Shown here: in pieces, positions 8,553-17,541 of the stretch
How the letters are laid out: each line of letters begins with the position of its first letter
Position numbering within the stretch: the first letter of the stretch is position 1
Source of the DNA: Lachnospiraceae bacterium
GTDB taxonomy: Bacteria; Bacillota; Clostridia; Lachnospirales; Lachnospiraceae
Assembly (NCBI GenBank): GCA_022794255.1
Contig: JAAWEL010000089.1
Location: forward strand, 1-64,000
Direction: 5' to 3'
Length of the DNA stretch: 64,000 nt
Notes under the pieces: generated by a model
What the model saw: the letters and a program-made list of their open reading frames with translations, nothing else
Told to the model about the DNA's origin: nothing
The model's database searches: none
Made by a program: the position numbers and the translations under genes

Positions 8553-8599
8553 TACCTTCCGTAGACAAGAAATACTCACCACTTTGTCCACCAAGGGTA
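8553..8599. repeat. GTGGACAA-type imperfect palindrome, left of the DHFR-like gene
   Basis: Outer arms ACCTTCCGTAGACAAG and TTTGTCCACCAAGGGTA pair imperfectly. Read as reverse complement it aligns with the better palindrome at 9424-9482 on the other side of the DHFR-like gene. Function unknown. Confidence 0.4.
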
Positions 8600-8724
8600 C
8601 GGCTCATCCAATACCGCAATAATTCTAATTCAACAATCTGTATACAAAAACATCCTTTCCAGCAAATCCCCTTCGCCGCGCCAAAAAGGCAGCACACCAG
8701 AAGCGAAATTGCAAAAGTACTGTA

Positions 8725-9270
8725 TCAGCCTCTGGAAGTACTCTTTTGGTAAATTAACTCAACAATCCCCCCGATATTTTTGCAGCTTTCTAATTTCAGA
8801 TTCGTTTTCGGAAACTCTGGGGGAAAAAGCGGGATTCCGTTTCCAAGGACCGTTGGCATAATATAAATATAATATTTATCAATCAAATTCTCGCGCATAA
8901 AACAACGAATTATTTCGCCTCCACCCATAAGCCAAATATTTCCTGAGTGCTTTTCAGAAATTAAATCCAATACTTGTTGCCCTGGTGGTAAAGATGTGAA
9001 TTGGACATTTGAGTCATGTTGAGATTGCTGACGTGTGCATACATAACAGGGCATTCCTTCGTAAGGCCATTTATCCGGCGAAAGCTCATTTTTTATTTGG
9101 CGATAGGTTTTTCCTCCAAGTATAATTGCCTGCAAGGAGTGATAGAATGTTTCATATCCAAGATCAGGCGAAGGACTTGAGGGGTCATCTAAAAAGCTAA
9201 TATCGCCATCTTTTTCTGCAATATATCCATCTAAAGACATTGCAATATACAGAATGAGTTTGTTTTTCAT
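8725..9270 (-). CDS. DHFR/RibD-C family reductase (YyaP-like)
   Basis: 181 aa. MSLDGYIA near the N-terminus, GGKTYRQI, a Rossmann-like LMGGGEI motif and PTVLGNGIPLFP are the pattern of the small dihydrofolate-reductase/RibD C-terminal-like family that binds NADPH. Members are usually of unknown physiological role; some affect antifolate resistance. AAAAGGAG about 7 nt before the ATG supports the start. It follows the GtrA gene after 367 nt, precedes the operon terminator, and sits between two related palindromes (8553-8599, 9424-9482), so it may be a passenger and not part of the polysaccharide pathway. Confidence 0.85.
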   Translation of the reverse strand: MKNKLILYIAMSLDGYIAEKDGDISFLDDPSSPSPDLGYETFYHSLQAIILGGKTYRQIKNELSPDKWPYEGMPCYVCTRQQSQHDSNVQFTSLPPGQQVLDLISEKHSGNIWLMGGGEIIRCFMRENLIDKYYIYIMPTVLGNGIPLFPPEFPKTNLKLESCKNIGGIVELIYQKSTSRG

Positions 9271-9637
9271 AACGATCTCCTTTTCCTGTCTGATTTGTTA
9301 TCCTTACCGTGAACTGCAGGAATTATTCAGCGATTTGCTTGTGTATTGAAACAAGTTGCCTCCCCGGTTTGATAATCCACAAGGACATAATTTTTACGCT
9401 ATGGTGATTCTATCCCGTCATTTACCTTCAGTGGACAAGGGGACACACGGTTTTATGGTGTATATCCCCTTGTCCACGGAGGATAGTGTATCACATTTTA
9501 CCAAAAAGTAAAAATGGTTTTCTGACATATATTTTTTCATACTTGGAAAGGAAAAACCGTTTACATTTCTATAGAATATCTCCGGAATCTGTGAGGAGCA
9601 AATAAAACCCTTGTCAGGAAATTGCGAAAGTCCAGCA
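9271..9637. other. Intergenic region between gtrA-like and DHFR-like genes
   Basis: Contains the DHFR-like ribosome site and the palindrome 9424-9482. No gene is supported; a minus-strand ORF of 89 codons (9687-9418) overlaps the GtrA 3' end and reads through the palindrome. Confidence 0.6.
9431..9477. repeat. 13-bp perfect-stem palindrome
   Basis: GTGGACAAGGGGA (9431-9443) pairs exactly with TCCCCTTGTCCAC (9465-9477), with CACAC/GTGTA continuing the stem inward. No T tract follows on either strand, so it is not a standard terminator. It is related to the element at 8553-8599. Confidence 0.7.
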
Positions 9638-10135
9638 TTAAAACAATTCCGTCTGATTCCTAAATACGATCCACTTACTAATAACATAATTTAAAATAAT
9701 AACAATCAACTGCGCTACAAGTTTAACAATAATGGCTTTCCAGCCTAGCCATGTTATAAAAATTGCAATTATTGCCTCTTCCAGTATTAACGTAAATACT
9801 CTGCCTCCGAAAAAAGCAGCCAGCTGGCTTAGAAACGCTTTAGCCCCATTTACCGCCCCATTAAATACCCAGGTTCTGTTCGTAATGAACTGAAATATAA
9901 CACATATAACCCAACAAATAACATTATTAATCAATTCATTTATATCTGTAAAAGAATCTATGCTGCCAAAGAGTCCTAAATTCAAAAAAAATGTAATCCC
10001 GCCAAAGAAAAGATATAAAAATATCTCCTTATGTCTCTTATAAAATGGGAAAAATGGACTCAATATTGGAAGCATTATGAATTTATCAAAAATATCTTGA
10101 CATTGATTATCTTGCTGATTTGGTTGATTTAACAT
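9638..10135 (-). CDS. GtrA-family membrane protein
   Basis: 165 aa with four hydrophobic segments and the family signatures NRTWVF and NYVISKWIVFR. GtrA/DPMS proteins are thought to flip polyprenyl-phosphate-linked sugars across the membrane for side-chain addition. It follows wecB by 103 nt at the 3' end of operon B. With the DPM1/GtrB-like transferase (15235-15960) and the GtrII-like transferase (15977-17535) it completes a three-part Gtr-type side-chain system. The N-terminal 35 residues are hydrophilic and longer than usual. Confidence 0.88.
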   Translation of the reverse strand: MLNQPNQQDNQCQDIFDKFIMLPILSPFFPFYKRHKEIFLYLFFGGITFFLNLGLFGSIDSFTDINELINNVICWVICVIFQFITNRTWVFNGAVNGAKAFLSQLAAFFGGRVFTLILEEAIIAIFITWLGWKAIIVKLVAQLIVIILNYVISKWIVFRNQTELF

Positions 10136-10238
10136 TTTCTTATTTCCTCATAGCATTACACATACCCTAATACCTGGCGGGATTTTCTAACAAAGCAGAT
10201 CGTTTCTTTCAGTACACAGAATTTACCTCTATGATATG

Positions 10239-11390
10239 TCAAAAGCAGGGCCCAAACTCCTGGCATTTCCCATGTTCAATCACATCTGCGATCCGAATAC
10301 TGGCTAGTCCATCTCCATAGGGATTAGAGGCATAAGCCATTTTTTCCCATTTCGACCGGTCATCTAAGAGACTGGTAAATGTTTCATAAATCACATGTTC
10401 TTCTGTGCCAACAAGCTTAAGCGTTCCTGCTTCGATTCCTTCCGGTCGTTCCGTTGTATCACGCATCACCAAAACAGGCTTTCCAAGACTTGGTGCTTCT
10501 TCTTGAATCCCTCCGGAATCGGTAAGAATCAGATACGCCCGTGCTAAAAAATTATGAAAATCCAACACATCTAATGGTTCGATCAGATGAATATGGGAAT
10601 TGTTTTCTCCAAATACATCGTTTGCCGTTTCGCGAATAATCGGGTTCAAATGAATTGGATAAATTGCTTTCACATCATCATGCTCATCCAGGACTCTTTT
10701 AATCGCCCTGAACATATGCTTCATAGGCTCTCCAAGGTTTTCCCGCCGATGAGCCGTTATCAAAATCAAGCGGCTTCCCTTACTCCATTCCAGCTCCGAA
10801 TGGGTATAATCCTTACGTACCGTAATTTTCAAAGCGTCAATAGCTGTATTGCCAGTAATAAAAATTGTCTCTTTTTTCTTTCCTTCCCGAAGCAAATTAT
10901 CCTGGCTTCGTTTTGTGGGGGAAAAATTATATGCACTGATAATTCCTACCGCCTGACGATTAAATTCTTCTGGATAAGGAGAATGAATGTTGTAGGTGCG
11001 CAGGCCCGCCTCTACATGGCCAACTGGAATGTTCAAATAAAAACAAGCCAGCGCCGTAACAAATGTTGTAGAGGTATCCCCATGAACAAGTACAGTATCT
11101 GGTTTTTCTTTTTCTAAAATAGCTTTAATATTTTCTAAAATCCCAATTGTTATATCAAATAGTGTCTGTCTCTCTTTCATAATAGAAAGGTCATAATCCG
11201 GAGTTACATCAAAAGCTTCCAAAACCTGATCCAACATTTTTCTATGTTGACCCGTGACTGTAACGATTGTATGTATCGTTTTTCTTGTCTGTAGTTCTTT
11301 AACAAGAGGACACATTTTAATTGCCTCTGGACGAGTGCCAAAAACAAGCATTATTTTTTTGACACCTGTTTTATTGTTTTCTTTGTTCAT
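10239..11390 (-). CDS. wecB: UDP-N-acetylglucosamine 2-epimerase (non-hydrolysing)
   Basis: 383 aa, the normal length. GTRPEAIKM (18-26), HGDTSTTF, HVEAGLRTYN and DSGGIQEEAPSLGKPVL are the hallmark motifs of the non-hydrolysing UDP-GlcNAc 2-epimerase. It makes UDP-ManNAc in the cytoplasm. The matching dehydrogenase (37259-38476) lies far upstream in the same operon, so together they should supply UDP-ManNAcA to the polysaccharide. Confidence 0.95.
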   Translation of the reverse strand: MNKENNKTGVKKIMLVFGTRPEAIKMCPLVKELQTRKTIHTIVTVTGQHRKMLDQVLEAFDVTPDYDLSIMKERQTLFDITIGILENIKAILEKEKPDTVLVHGDTSTTFVTALACFYLNIPVGHVEAGLRTYNIHSPYPEEFNRQAVGIISAYNFSPTKRSQDNLLREGKKKETIFITGNTAIDALKITVRKDYTHSELEWSKGSRLILITAHRRENLGEPMKHMFRAIKRVLDEHDDVKAIYPIHLNPIIRETANDVFGENNSHIHLIEPLDVLDFHNFLARAYLILTDSGGIQEEAPSLGKPVLVMRDTTERPEGIEAGTLKLVGTEEHVIYETFTSLLDDRSKWEKMAYASNPYGDGLASIRIADVIEHGKCQEFGPCF

Positions 11391-11440
11391 AAATTTTTCT
11401 CCCGGCTTATTTTACATGAACCCATATACACCCAAACCAA

Positions 11441-12238
11441 TTAGCTTCCAAACACATCCTTTACATATTTTATACATCTAAGTACTTCACAAATTCCCTG
11501 TTCTGCTGACATCTCTATGGAAACATATCTGTCATATCCAGATTGTTTTAAATAACGGTATAGCTCTTCATGAAATTTTCTTCTTTTAATTGGAGCCAAA
11601 TTCGGTTCACTAATATGAACATGATTAATAAAATCCTCACATCCCAGCAGCAAATCAACCGATTCGTTGTTTTGAATCATTGTTCCTGTATCTAAATTTA
11701 AAAGAAAACCTTTTGATCCAACTTTTTGAATCATCTCAATGGCTTGCTTTGTTGTATTTATATAATTCGTATTATATATAGGAGGTAATGCTTCAAGTGC
11801 AATACATGTCTCCTTTTCCAAAGCATAATTACCGATTTCTTTAAAAAAGGAGATCGCTATTCTTTCTGCATTAGGAATATCATTGGTTCTGCGATTGATT
11901 GGACAACCAAACACAAGATTCCTGCAGCCAATCAAAGCCGCAAAATCAATTGCCTTCTTTGTATAGTCAATCAATTCTTTTCTTTCTGTCTCTGATGCAA
12001 ATATATTTTCGCTTTTTCCTCTCCAAATAGATTGCATCGATGATATGTTCAATGCATATTTTCTTTTTATCTCATTGCACCATAACCGTGCTCTTTCCCC
12101 ATGATCATACGGGTCGTGAGGTATGACTTTTGTAGGAGCGATTTCTAAACCTCTATAGCCATTCTGAACCATATAATCCAGAACCATATCATTTTCACAG
12201 TCATTCCACCCAATATTTGACATAGACAGCTTCATCAA
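11441..12238 (-). CDS. Sugar-phosphate isomerase/epimerase-like TIM barrel
   Basis: 265 aa of the AP-endonuclease-2 / xylose-isomerase-like TIM barrel family: repeated beta-strand patterns, EALPPIYNTN, LNLDTG, HVHISEPN and VSIEMS carry the expected acidic and His metal ligands. It overlaps the upstream SDR gene by 4 nt (ATGA) and so belongs to the compact sub-cluster 15242-11441. The exact substrate is unknown; a keto-sugar or inosose is typical for the family. Confidence 0.75.
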   Translation of the reverse strand: MMKLSMSNIGWNDCENDMVLDYMVQNGYRGLEIAPTKVIPHDPYDHGERARLWCNEIKRKYALNISSMQSIWRGKSENIFASETERKELIDYTKKAIDFAALIGCRNLVFGCPINRRTNDIPNAERIAISFFKEIGNYALEKETCIALEALPPIYNTNYINTTKQAIEMIQKVGSKGFLLNLDTGTMIQNNESVDLLLGCEDFINHVHISEPNLAPIKRRKFHEELYRYLKQSGYDRYVSIEMSAEQGICEVLRCIKYVKDVFGS

Positions 12239-13170
12239 TGATTCTCCTGATTTTTCATTATATCTATAAACAATTTAATCTTTTCCAGCACATCTTTTCT
12301 GTTCAAAATATAGTTCTCACACCTGTTATATAAGTTTCCATGTTCTGTAATAAAATCGTATTTTAAAGGAACATCCAAAATTTCATTTTTGAATTCTTTA
12401 TCAAATACAAAAGAATACACTTCTTCTGCAGAAACTGGTTCTGTTGCCATATGAACCGTGTCAAGCCTGTTATCATATGCTATCAAAATATCATTCCACA
12501 AACGTTCGAGAGGATAGAACTGATAAACATTCCTGCTATCCGTAAAATTCAAGGCACTGAATCCTAATGTTAAAAACTTGATTTTTAATAGTTCTTTCGT
12601 TTCTTTATCTAAATTCTTTACTTTATAAAAACCGTTTTCTGCCAAATCATAATACGGTAAAATATTTTTATCTTGAGAAGAAAGTTCCTCCATTTTTGAT
12701 CTGGTTATTTTGGATGGTATTATATGTATCATGTCATATAGAAAATTCTTTTTGATATTATAACCAAATAAAGCAGGTAATCGGACAATTAATGAATCTG
12801 GATAATTTGTTTTTACCCATTCCTCCATTAACAGCCGATTGTATCCATATGCCTCCAATTGGTCCCTATCTATTTTTGTTGTTTCAGATACATGGTCATA
12901 TCGTCCCAATACATCTATGGTTGATATTAAGATCACATTATTCGGATTGATCAATTCAATATTTCTTTGAGCTTGATAAATACTTTTTAAATCATTTTCC
13001 GGTTGTATATTAGCCAAATATTTTTCAGCTCTTAGCCCTGCATAAACAAGTATTTCCGGTCTGCTGCCAAAAGCATCCTGTATATTCCGGGTATTATACA
13101 TTCCGTCAAAATGTGTACGCAAACATAAATTACTCCCTACAAAGCCTGTACATCCTACTATACTTATCAT
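12235..13170 (-). CDS. NAD-dependent epimerase/dehydratase-like SDR
   Basis: 311 aa. The N-terminal VGCTGFVGSN is a Rossmann dinucleotide-binding loop, and LISTIDVLG supplies the Ser/Thr of an extended SDR. The expected YxxxK reads YGYNR, so the catalytic lysine is replaced by Arg, and activity may be altered. It overlaps both neighbours by 4 nt. Probably a nucleotide-sugar or lipid-linked-sugar modifying enzyme, or a reductase acting with the FAD oxidoreductase at 14121-15242. Confidence 0.65.
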   Translation of the reverse strand: MISIVGCTGFVGSNLCLRTHFDGMYNTRNIQDAFGSRPEILVYAGLRAEKYLANIQPENDLKSIYQAQRNIELINPNNVILISTIDVLGRYDHVSETTKIDRDQLEAYGYNRLLMEEWVKTNYPDSLIVRLPALFGYNIKKNFLYDMIHIIPSKITRSKMEELSSQDKNILPYYDLAENGFYKVKNLDKETKELLKIKFLTLGFSALNFTDSRNVYQFYPLERLWNDILIAYDNRLDTVHMATEPVSAEEVYSFVFDKEFKNEILDVPLKYDFITEHGNLYNRCENYILNRKDVLEKIKLFIDIMKNQENH

Positions 13171-14117
13171 TCTTTTTGTCCATCCCTCGAAAGTTTTTCT
13201 ATTCCTAAAACACTATACTCATTTTGCCGAAAAACAAGGTTTACCAATAATTGTAAATATTTTATTATAATTGTCATACTGGCAAATATTCCAAAGGATA
13301 CAAATGAAATAAATAGAATTGTTGGCGTCCATCCTTCTACCGGCCTGCTTGTCAAATAAATAAACACCGCATAAAATAGCATAAACAGTGATGTAAAACC
13401 CATAAGCATGGTTAAAACTGTAGAAAATTTATAACCTGCAGATGTAAACAAAAAAAGAACATCGATTCCAAGCTCTTTTCTTAAAAGTCGTTCCTCTTTG
13501 TCACTCTTTTGGTGGTTCTTTGTATGATGATATTCTATACTATTGGATGACAAGCCGCTTGTTGAATATACTGCTTTTCTATATGGCACACTTTTATTCA
13601 TAATAGATACTTTATTCAGCATCCTTCGGCTTGTTATCCGAAACCGTTCGCTCATCATATGATAGGGTTGATCAGAAAAAAGGTCAAAAAGATGGTAATA
13701 AAGCTCAGATGCTTTGTTTCTTTTATCTGGTACTGCTCCTACATAATCATATCCTTCCAATGCTTTCCAGTAAATATCCATAACCTGTGATTCTTTATAG
13801 TCTATCCAAACACTGTCAAATTCAAAGCAATAATCCCCAATTGCCAAATCAATCCCTGCATTCATTGCTTTCTCTACTCCATGAAAACAACTGAGATTTA
13901 TAATTGACAATTGTTCATTATCAGACATTCCCAATTTTAAGTAAGTCTTTTTTATAACAGCCTCGCTTAGGTCCTCCGAATAATCATTAACACATATGAT
14001 TTCATAATTTTCAAAATGTTCCCGCAATATCTTGACAATAAAATTCAAAAAGCGCTCAATATATTTTTCATCATTATGTATATATAAAACAGCCGAAATA
14101 AAATTTTTTTCCTTCAT
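13167..14117 (-). CDS. Family 2 glycosyltransferase with C-terminal membrane segments
   Basis: 316 aa. GT-A fold N-terminus (SAVLYIHNDEKYIERF, ICVNDYSEDLS), a FEFDSVWID acidic motif in place of a classical DxD, and two hydrophobic segments near residues 225-290, as in polyprenyl-phosphate glycosyltransferases of the DPM1/GtrB type. It starts 3 nt after the FAD oxidoreductase stop. It could charge undecaprenyl phosphate with the sugar made by the neighbouring enzymes. Confidence 0.75.
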   Translation of the reverse strand: MKEKNFISAVLYIHNDEKYIERFLNFIVKILREHFENYEIICVNDYSEDLSEAVIKKTYLKLGMSDNEQLSIINLSCFHGVEKAMNAGIDLAIGDYCFEFDSVWIDYKESQVMDIYWKALEGYDYVGAVPDKRNKASELYYHLFDLFSDQPYHMMSERFRITSRRMLNKVSIMNKSVPYRKAVYSTSGLSSNSIEYHHTKNHQKSDKEERLLRKELGIDVLFLFTSAGYKFSTVLTMLMGFTSLFMLFYAVFIYLTSRPVEGWTPTILFISFVSFGIFASMTIIIKYLQLLVNLVFRQNEYSVLGIEKLSRDGQKE

Positions 14118-14120
14118 TGA

Positions 14121-15242
14121 CTAAAGCACCTCATCTAAATCATATACAGTATTAATCTTCCCTGACAAAACACTCACAAAAAAAGGAGATTCACTATGAA
14201 TCCTGATTACTGTTGGCCTGGCATCGTCAATCTCCGTTGATGCTAATATTGGTTTAATCGAGAATAATGATTGTTTGTAGTGAAATTCATATTCATCTTT
14301 TAAATATAGTTTCGCTAATTTATTCATATAAGGAAATGCTGTTTCCGGTTTGTGCCTGCACAGATTACAATTTCCTAAATTATGTGCGGAACAATACCCA
14401 GAAGATTCCTTTTGACACAAAAACTCTGGTAATTCTTTATAACATGTACTATGAGGGGTAAATGTAACGGATGTAAGCGAATGATCCCCTGTCTTTCCAA
14501 AAGGCATAATAGAAAAGAATGGACCATCCATTATGGTGAACCCATAAGGTTTTAATACTTCACCTGCATCTACTAAAATAATCTCACACAGTTCATACTT
14601 AATCTTAAACTTTTCGTAGTCCATCAATTCTATAAGCTGATTACAGGATGCATATGTGGCATTGAGAATATAGGATGTTGCATATTCCTTTTCATCCGAT
14701 AAAGATAAATAATAATCTGTCCCTGTCTTTTCAATGGATTTTATATGTGCATGAAACAATATTTCTACGTTTTTCCGTTTCTCCAATTCCTGAATAAAAA
14801 AAAGCTTTAAAAGCTTTGCATCGTAAGAATATTCCTTTGTAAGATATGCCGCATCGCATTTTCCTCTTTTAAAATATCGATTGGGGTTTAGCTCTTCACA
14901 TTGTATTTGTGCCGCTTTACAAAATTCGTAAAATTGCGTTCCGTTTGTCCATGAATAGTTCGCAGAGGTGGCATAAATCTGATCAAAAGATCCATTAATA
15001 CAAAATGAAAAATCAGAATTAAATCTATCAAAATATTTTTTAGATTTAAGCGCTGTTGAAAGAGAACGTGGATAATGATACCCAAGATGTACTCTGGCCT
15101 GATTGATATAAGTTGCCCTGGAAAATGGCTCCTTTTCACATTCTATAACAAGAGTACGATAACCCATATCAGCACATCGAAGAGCCGCATATAATCCATA
15201 TATTCCTGCTCCAAATAGAATCCTATCATATCGTTCAATCAT
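14121..15242 (-). CDS. FAD-dependent oxidoreductase (DAO family)
   Basis: 373 aa. FGAGIYGLYAALRCADMG followed by VIE is the FAD-binding GxGxxG...E motif; NQARVHLGYHYPRS is typical of DAO-family enzymes in polysaccharide clusters. A Cys-rich stretch (CSAHNLGNCNLCRH) could bind metal. It overlaps the upstream GT2 gene by 8 nt. Together with the SDR and TIM barrel it suggests synthesis of an oxidised or otherwise unusual sugar; the substrate is unknown. Confidence 0.75.
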   Translation of the reverse strand: MIERYDRILFGAGIYGLYAALRCADMGYRTLVIECEKEPFSRATYINQARVHLGYHYPRSLSTALKSKKYFDRFNSDFSFCINGSFDQIYATSANYSWTNGTQFYEFCKAAQIQCEELNPNRYFKRGKCDAAYLTKEYSYDAKLLKLFFIQELEKRKNVEILFHAHIKSIEKTGTDYYLSLSDEKEYATSYILNATYASCNQLIELMDYEKFKIKYELCEIILVDAGEVLKPYGFTIMDGPFFSIMPFGKTGDHSLTSVTFTPHSTCYKELPEFLCQKESSGYCSAHNLGNCNLCRHKPETAFPYMNKLAKLYLKDEYEFHYKQSLFSIKPILASTEIDDARPTVIRIHSESPFFVSVLSGKINTVYDLDEVL

Positions 15243-15960
15243 TTGATCTCCTCAAACGGCAATATAATTCTGCAATGCCGCGAATGTATTTTATCGATTG
15301 CTTAAAAACATTTACATGTGTATGTTCGCTGTCATCTTTCCAGTGAACAGGTAATTCATAAATATAAGCACCTTCTTTTTCTGCTAATAGCAATAATTCA
15401 ATAATATAAAACCATCCATCATCCATTGACGATGTTATAGAAACTAAATGCTCTATAAATTCCTTCCTGTAAAACTTAAACCCGCATATAGCATCGGTTG
15501 CTTTCATTTTAAACACTATTTTCAGTAAAGCTGTCAGCCCTCTTGATGTACACATGCGGTACCACTTTCTTCCAGTTATCTTCGATCTCCGATTTAGTCT
15601 TGAACCATTAACCATTTGTATTTGTGAATCTTTTTCAAACAATTCCACAACCCTTTTCAAATGGCGAATATCCGTAGAAAGATCTATGTCCATATAACCG
15701 ACAATATCTTCTGTATTACATTTTATTCCCTCTCGAAAAGCCAAGCCAACTCCCTTTTTTTCGAGATTAATGCTTTTAACCTGATTCTTCTCTTTCTTAA
15801 TAAGGTCAACAATGTCTTTTGTCCCATCTGTTGAACCATTGTTAATAACTGTTATTGAATATTTTCCTTTATAAAATTTATCCATAAACTTTATCGTCTG
15901 AATAATACCATTTCTCACTCGCTTTTCTTCATTATATACAGGTAAAATAATATTAATCAT
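15235..15960 (-). CDS. Dolichyl/undecaprenyl-phosphate sugar synthase-like GT2 (GtrB-like)
   Basis: About 241 aa. MINIILPVYNEEKRV, VINNGSTDGT and GYMDIDLSTD are ALG5/DPM1-type motifs. I place the start at ATG 15960, where AAGGGG lies upstream; an in-frame ATG at 16005 would add 15 poorly matching residues. No C-terminal membrane pair is seen. It follows the GtrII-like gene by 16 nt. Expected role: moving a sugar from UDP-sugar to undecaprenyl phosphate on the cytoplasmic face, for flipping by GtrA (9638-10135). Confidence 0.85.
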   Translation of the reverse strand: MINIILPVYNEEKRVRNGIIQTIKFMDKFYKGKYSITVINNGSTDGTKDIVDLIKKEKNQVKSINLEKKGVGLAFREGIKCNTEDIVGYMDIDLSTDIRHLKRVVELFEKDSQIQMVNGSRLNRRSKITGRKWYRMCTSRGLTALLKIVFKMKATDAICGFKFYRKEFIEHLVSITSSMDDGWFYIIELLLLAEKEGAYIYELPVHWKDDSEHTHVNVFKQSIKYIRGIAELYCRLRRSND

Positions 15961-15976
15961 GATCCATGATCCCCTT

Positions 15977-17535
15977 TTAATTTGACAATTTAACAAAAGC
16001 CACATTTCCTTCTATTCTGACCCATCCGGAATCAGGATATGCTGGCATCTCATTTGTAATTCTGTTATACTCAACAGCTTTTACAGCATATTCTTCCGGT
16101 GAAAAGGCTTCATATTTCATTCCGCAAGTATTCATGAAATAGACTCCCCTTACAGATCCTGCAACCCCATTCCATCCAAATATGGAATGTCCGGATGTCT
16201 CTCCAAACATCTCATAACCAGATAAAACAGGTGAATAAGTACCTATGGTCCAGATAGCTACTGTCTCCCCATTTTCTTTTCTTATATTTTTAATCTCACG
16301 ATCAATTTCATAACTTAACTGCACATCTTCCTCATATCTTATTTGGTCTATATAGTTTACGACTGCACTCCGTTCTGCTAAAAGGATCCCGCAAACTATG
16401 CTAATCCCTGCAAAAAATTTTCTCATTCCTCCAGCAGGCATACGATTCAAAACATAATATGCCATCCATCCTGTCATCAGCGGAATCGTCCATTGCGTCC
16501 TCACAATTGCTGTCCCACCATTTATAATTGGAAAAAAGAAAATCAAAATGGGACATAATAAAAAAAATTTACTTTTCTTCTTTTCACTTTTTTGAATCGT
16601 GATTATATAAAATATAACTAATGGAATAAAAAACAAAGAAGCCACATCCATATGTTTCGTGAGTCCATCATGGATATATCCCCAAGATTCACCTGTATAA
16701 TTGATAAACTTGTTCTCAATAAAGCGGTTCTTAATATTAGAGCACGTCAGACAATATAAATAGAAAACCAATTTTTTAGGATCCAGACCGTTTCCTATAT
16801 CAATCTTATTTATTAAATATGTTGATAAGCCTCCTGAAATAAATAAAAGCAAAGAATACAAAAACCCTACTGTAAAACAACCCTTTAACAATTCCCAATA
16901 ATATTTTCGTCTCTCTAATAGGGCTTGCCTCCCCATGTCAAATAAATAGAAAAAAATACAGCCGCCTCCCATGAGCATTGGTAATGCGGCCTGATAAACA
17001 GTCAACTGAAAAAGCGCAAGCAGCAGGCAAATCATTTTTTTCATTTTTTGATCATTTTCAATCCCGATTAAAAAATGATAGGCAATCACGGGACATAAAA
17101 CAACTGTTAGCAGATATCCAATTGCATAGGGAGTAAAATAAATCACTTCTACCCACACGCCAGAGGATATATAAAACAGCGCAAATACATAATTTGCAAT
17201 TTTATTTTGCCCCCCCCCATGCCAAATTCTGAAAATGAAAAAATCCAAAGTACTGCACTTATTCCAAGAAGCAATACGGATATAAAGTTGGCTGTATAGA
17301 TACTAAAAACTTCCCAGGAATACAGATATTCTAAAATCAAGGCGCCATATCTTCCATTGGCTATGGTTGCTACAGGCTCAAATCCCCTGTCATGCAAATA
17401 TCTCTCTGTATCCACACCTATATTACCATTTGCAAGTTTTACACCATAAATAAAAAAAATACATATACCAATAAATAATAACAGCCCTTTTTGTTCACGG
17501 CAAAATCTTTTTATTGAATTTATATATGTATTCAT
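15977..17535 (-). CDS. GtrII-like membrane glycosyltransferase, OFF by poly-G frameshift
   Basis: Two overlapping reading frames make one protein. 17535-17149 gives the N-terminus (hydrophobic segment, then IGVDTERYLHD, ending SEFGMGGG), and 17248-15977 gives the rest (from GGGQNKIANYV onward, about nine further hydrophobic segments). They meet at a run of nine G on the coding strand (17218-17210). Ten G would join them into one protein of about 518 aa, the usual GtrII length. GtrII-type enzymes add side-chain sugars from polyprenyl-phosphate donors outside the membrane. As given, translation ends 22 codons after the tract. Slipped-strand phase variation is the likely explanation; a base-calling error in the homopolymer is the alternative. 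Confidence 0.82.
17210..17218. repeat. C9 (coding G9) tract in GtrII-like gene
   Basis: Nine C on the + strand. Nine put the two halves of the gene out of frame; ten or seven would restore it. Confidence 0.95.
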
Positions 17536-17541
17536 ATTCGC

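Larger units (their letters stand above)
8101..8724. other. Intergenic region between operon B and the three-gene unit
   Basis: No convincing gene; the short ORFs here have no recognisable content. It holds the promoter of the three-gene unit (8170-8198), an imperfect hairpin at about 8272-8314 without a T tract, the operon B terminator (8444-8496) and a GTGGACAA-type palindromic element (8553-8599). Confidence 0.7.

Noticed and set aside
8214..8697. Short ORFs on both strands in the intergenic region
   Set aside because: They cross the operon terminator and the palindromic element, and have no ribosome sites.
9418..9687. Minus-strand ORF of 89 codons
   Set aside because: Overlaps the 3' end of the gtrA-like gene and reads through a palindrome; no family features.
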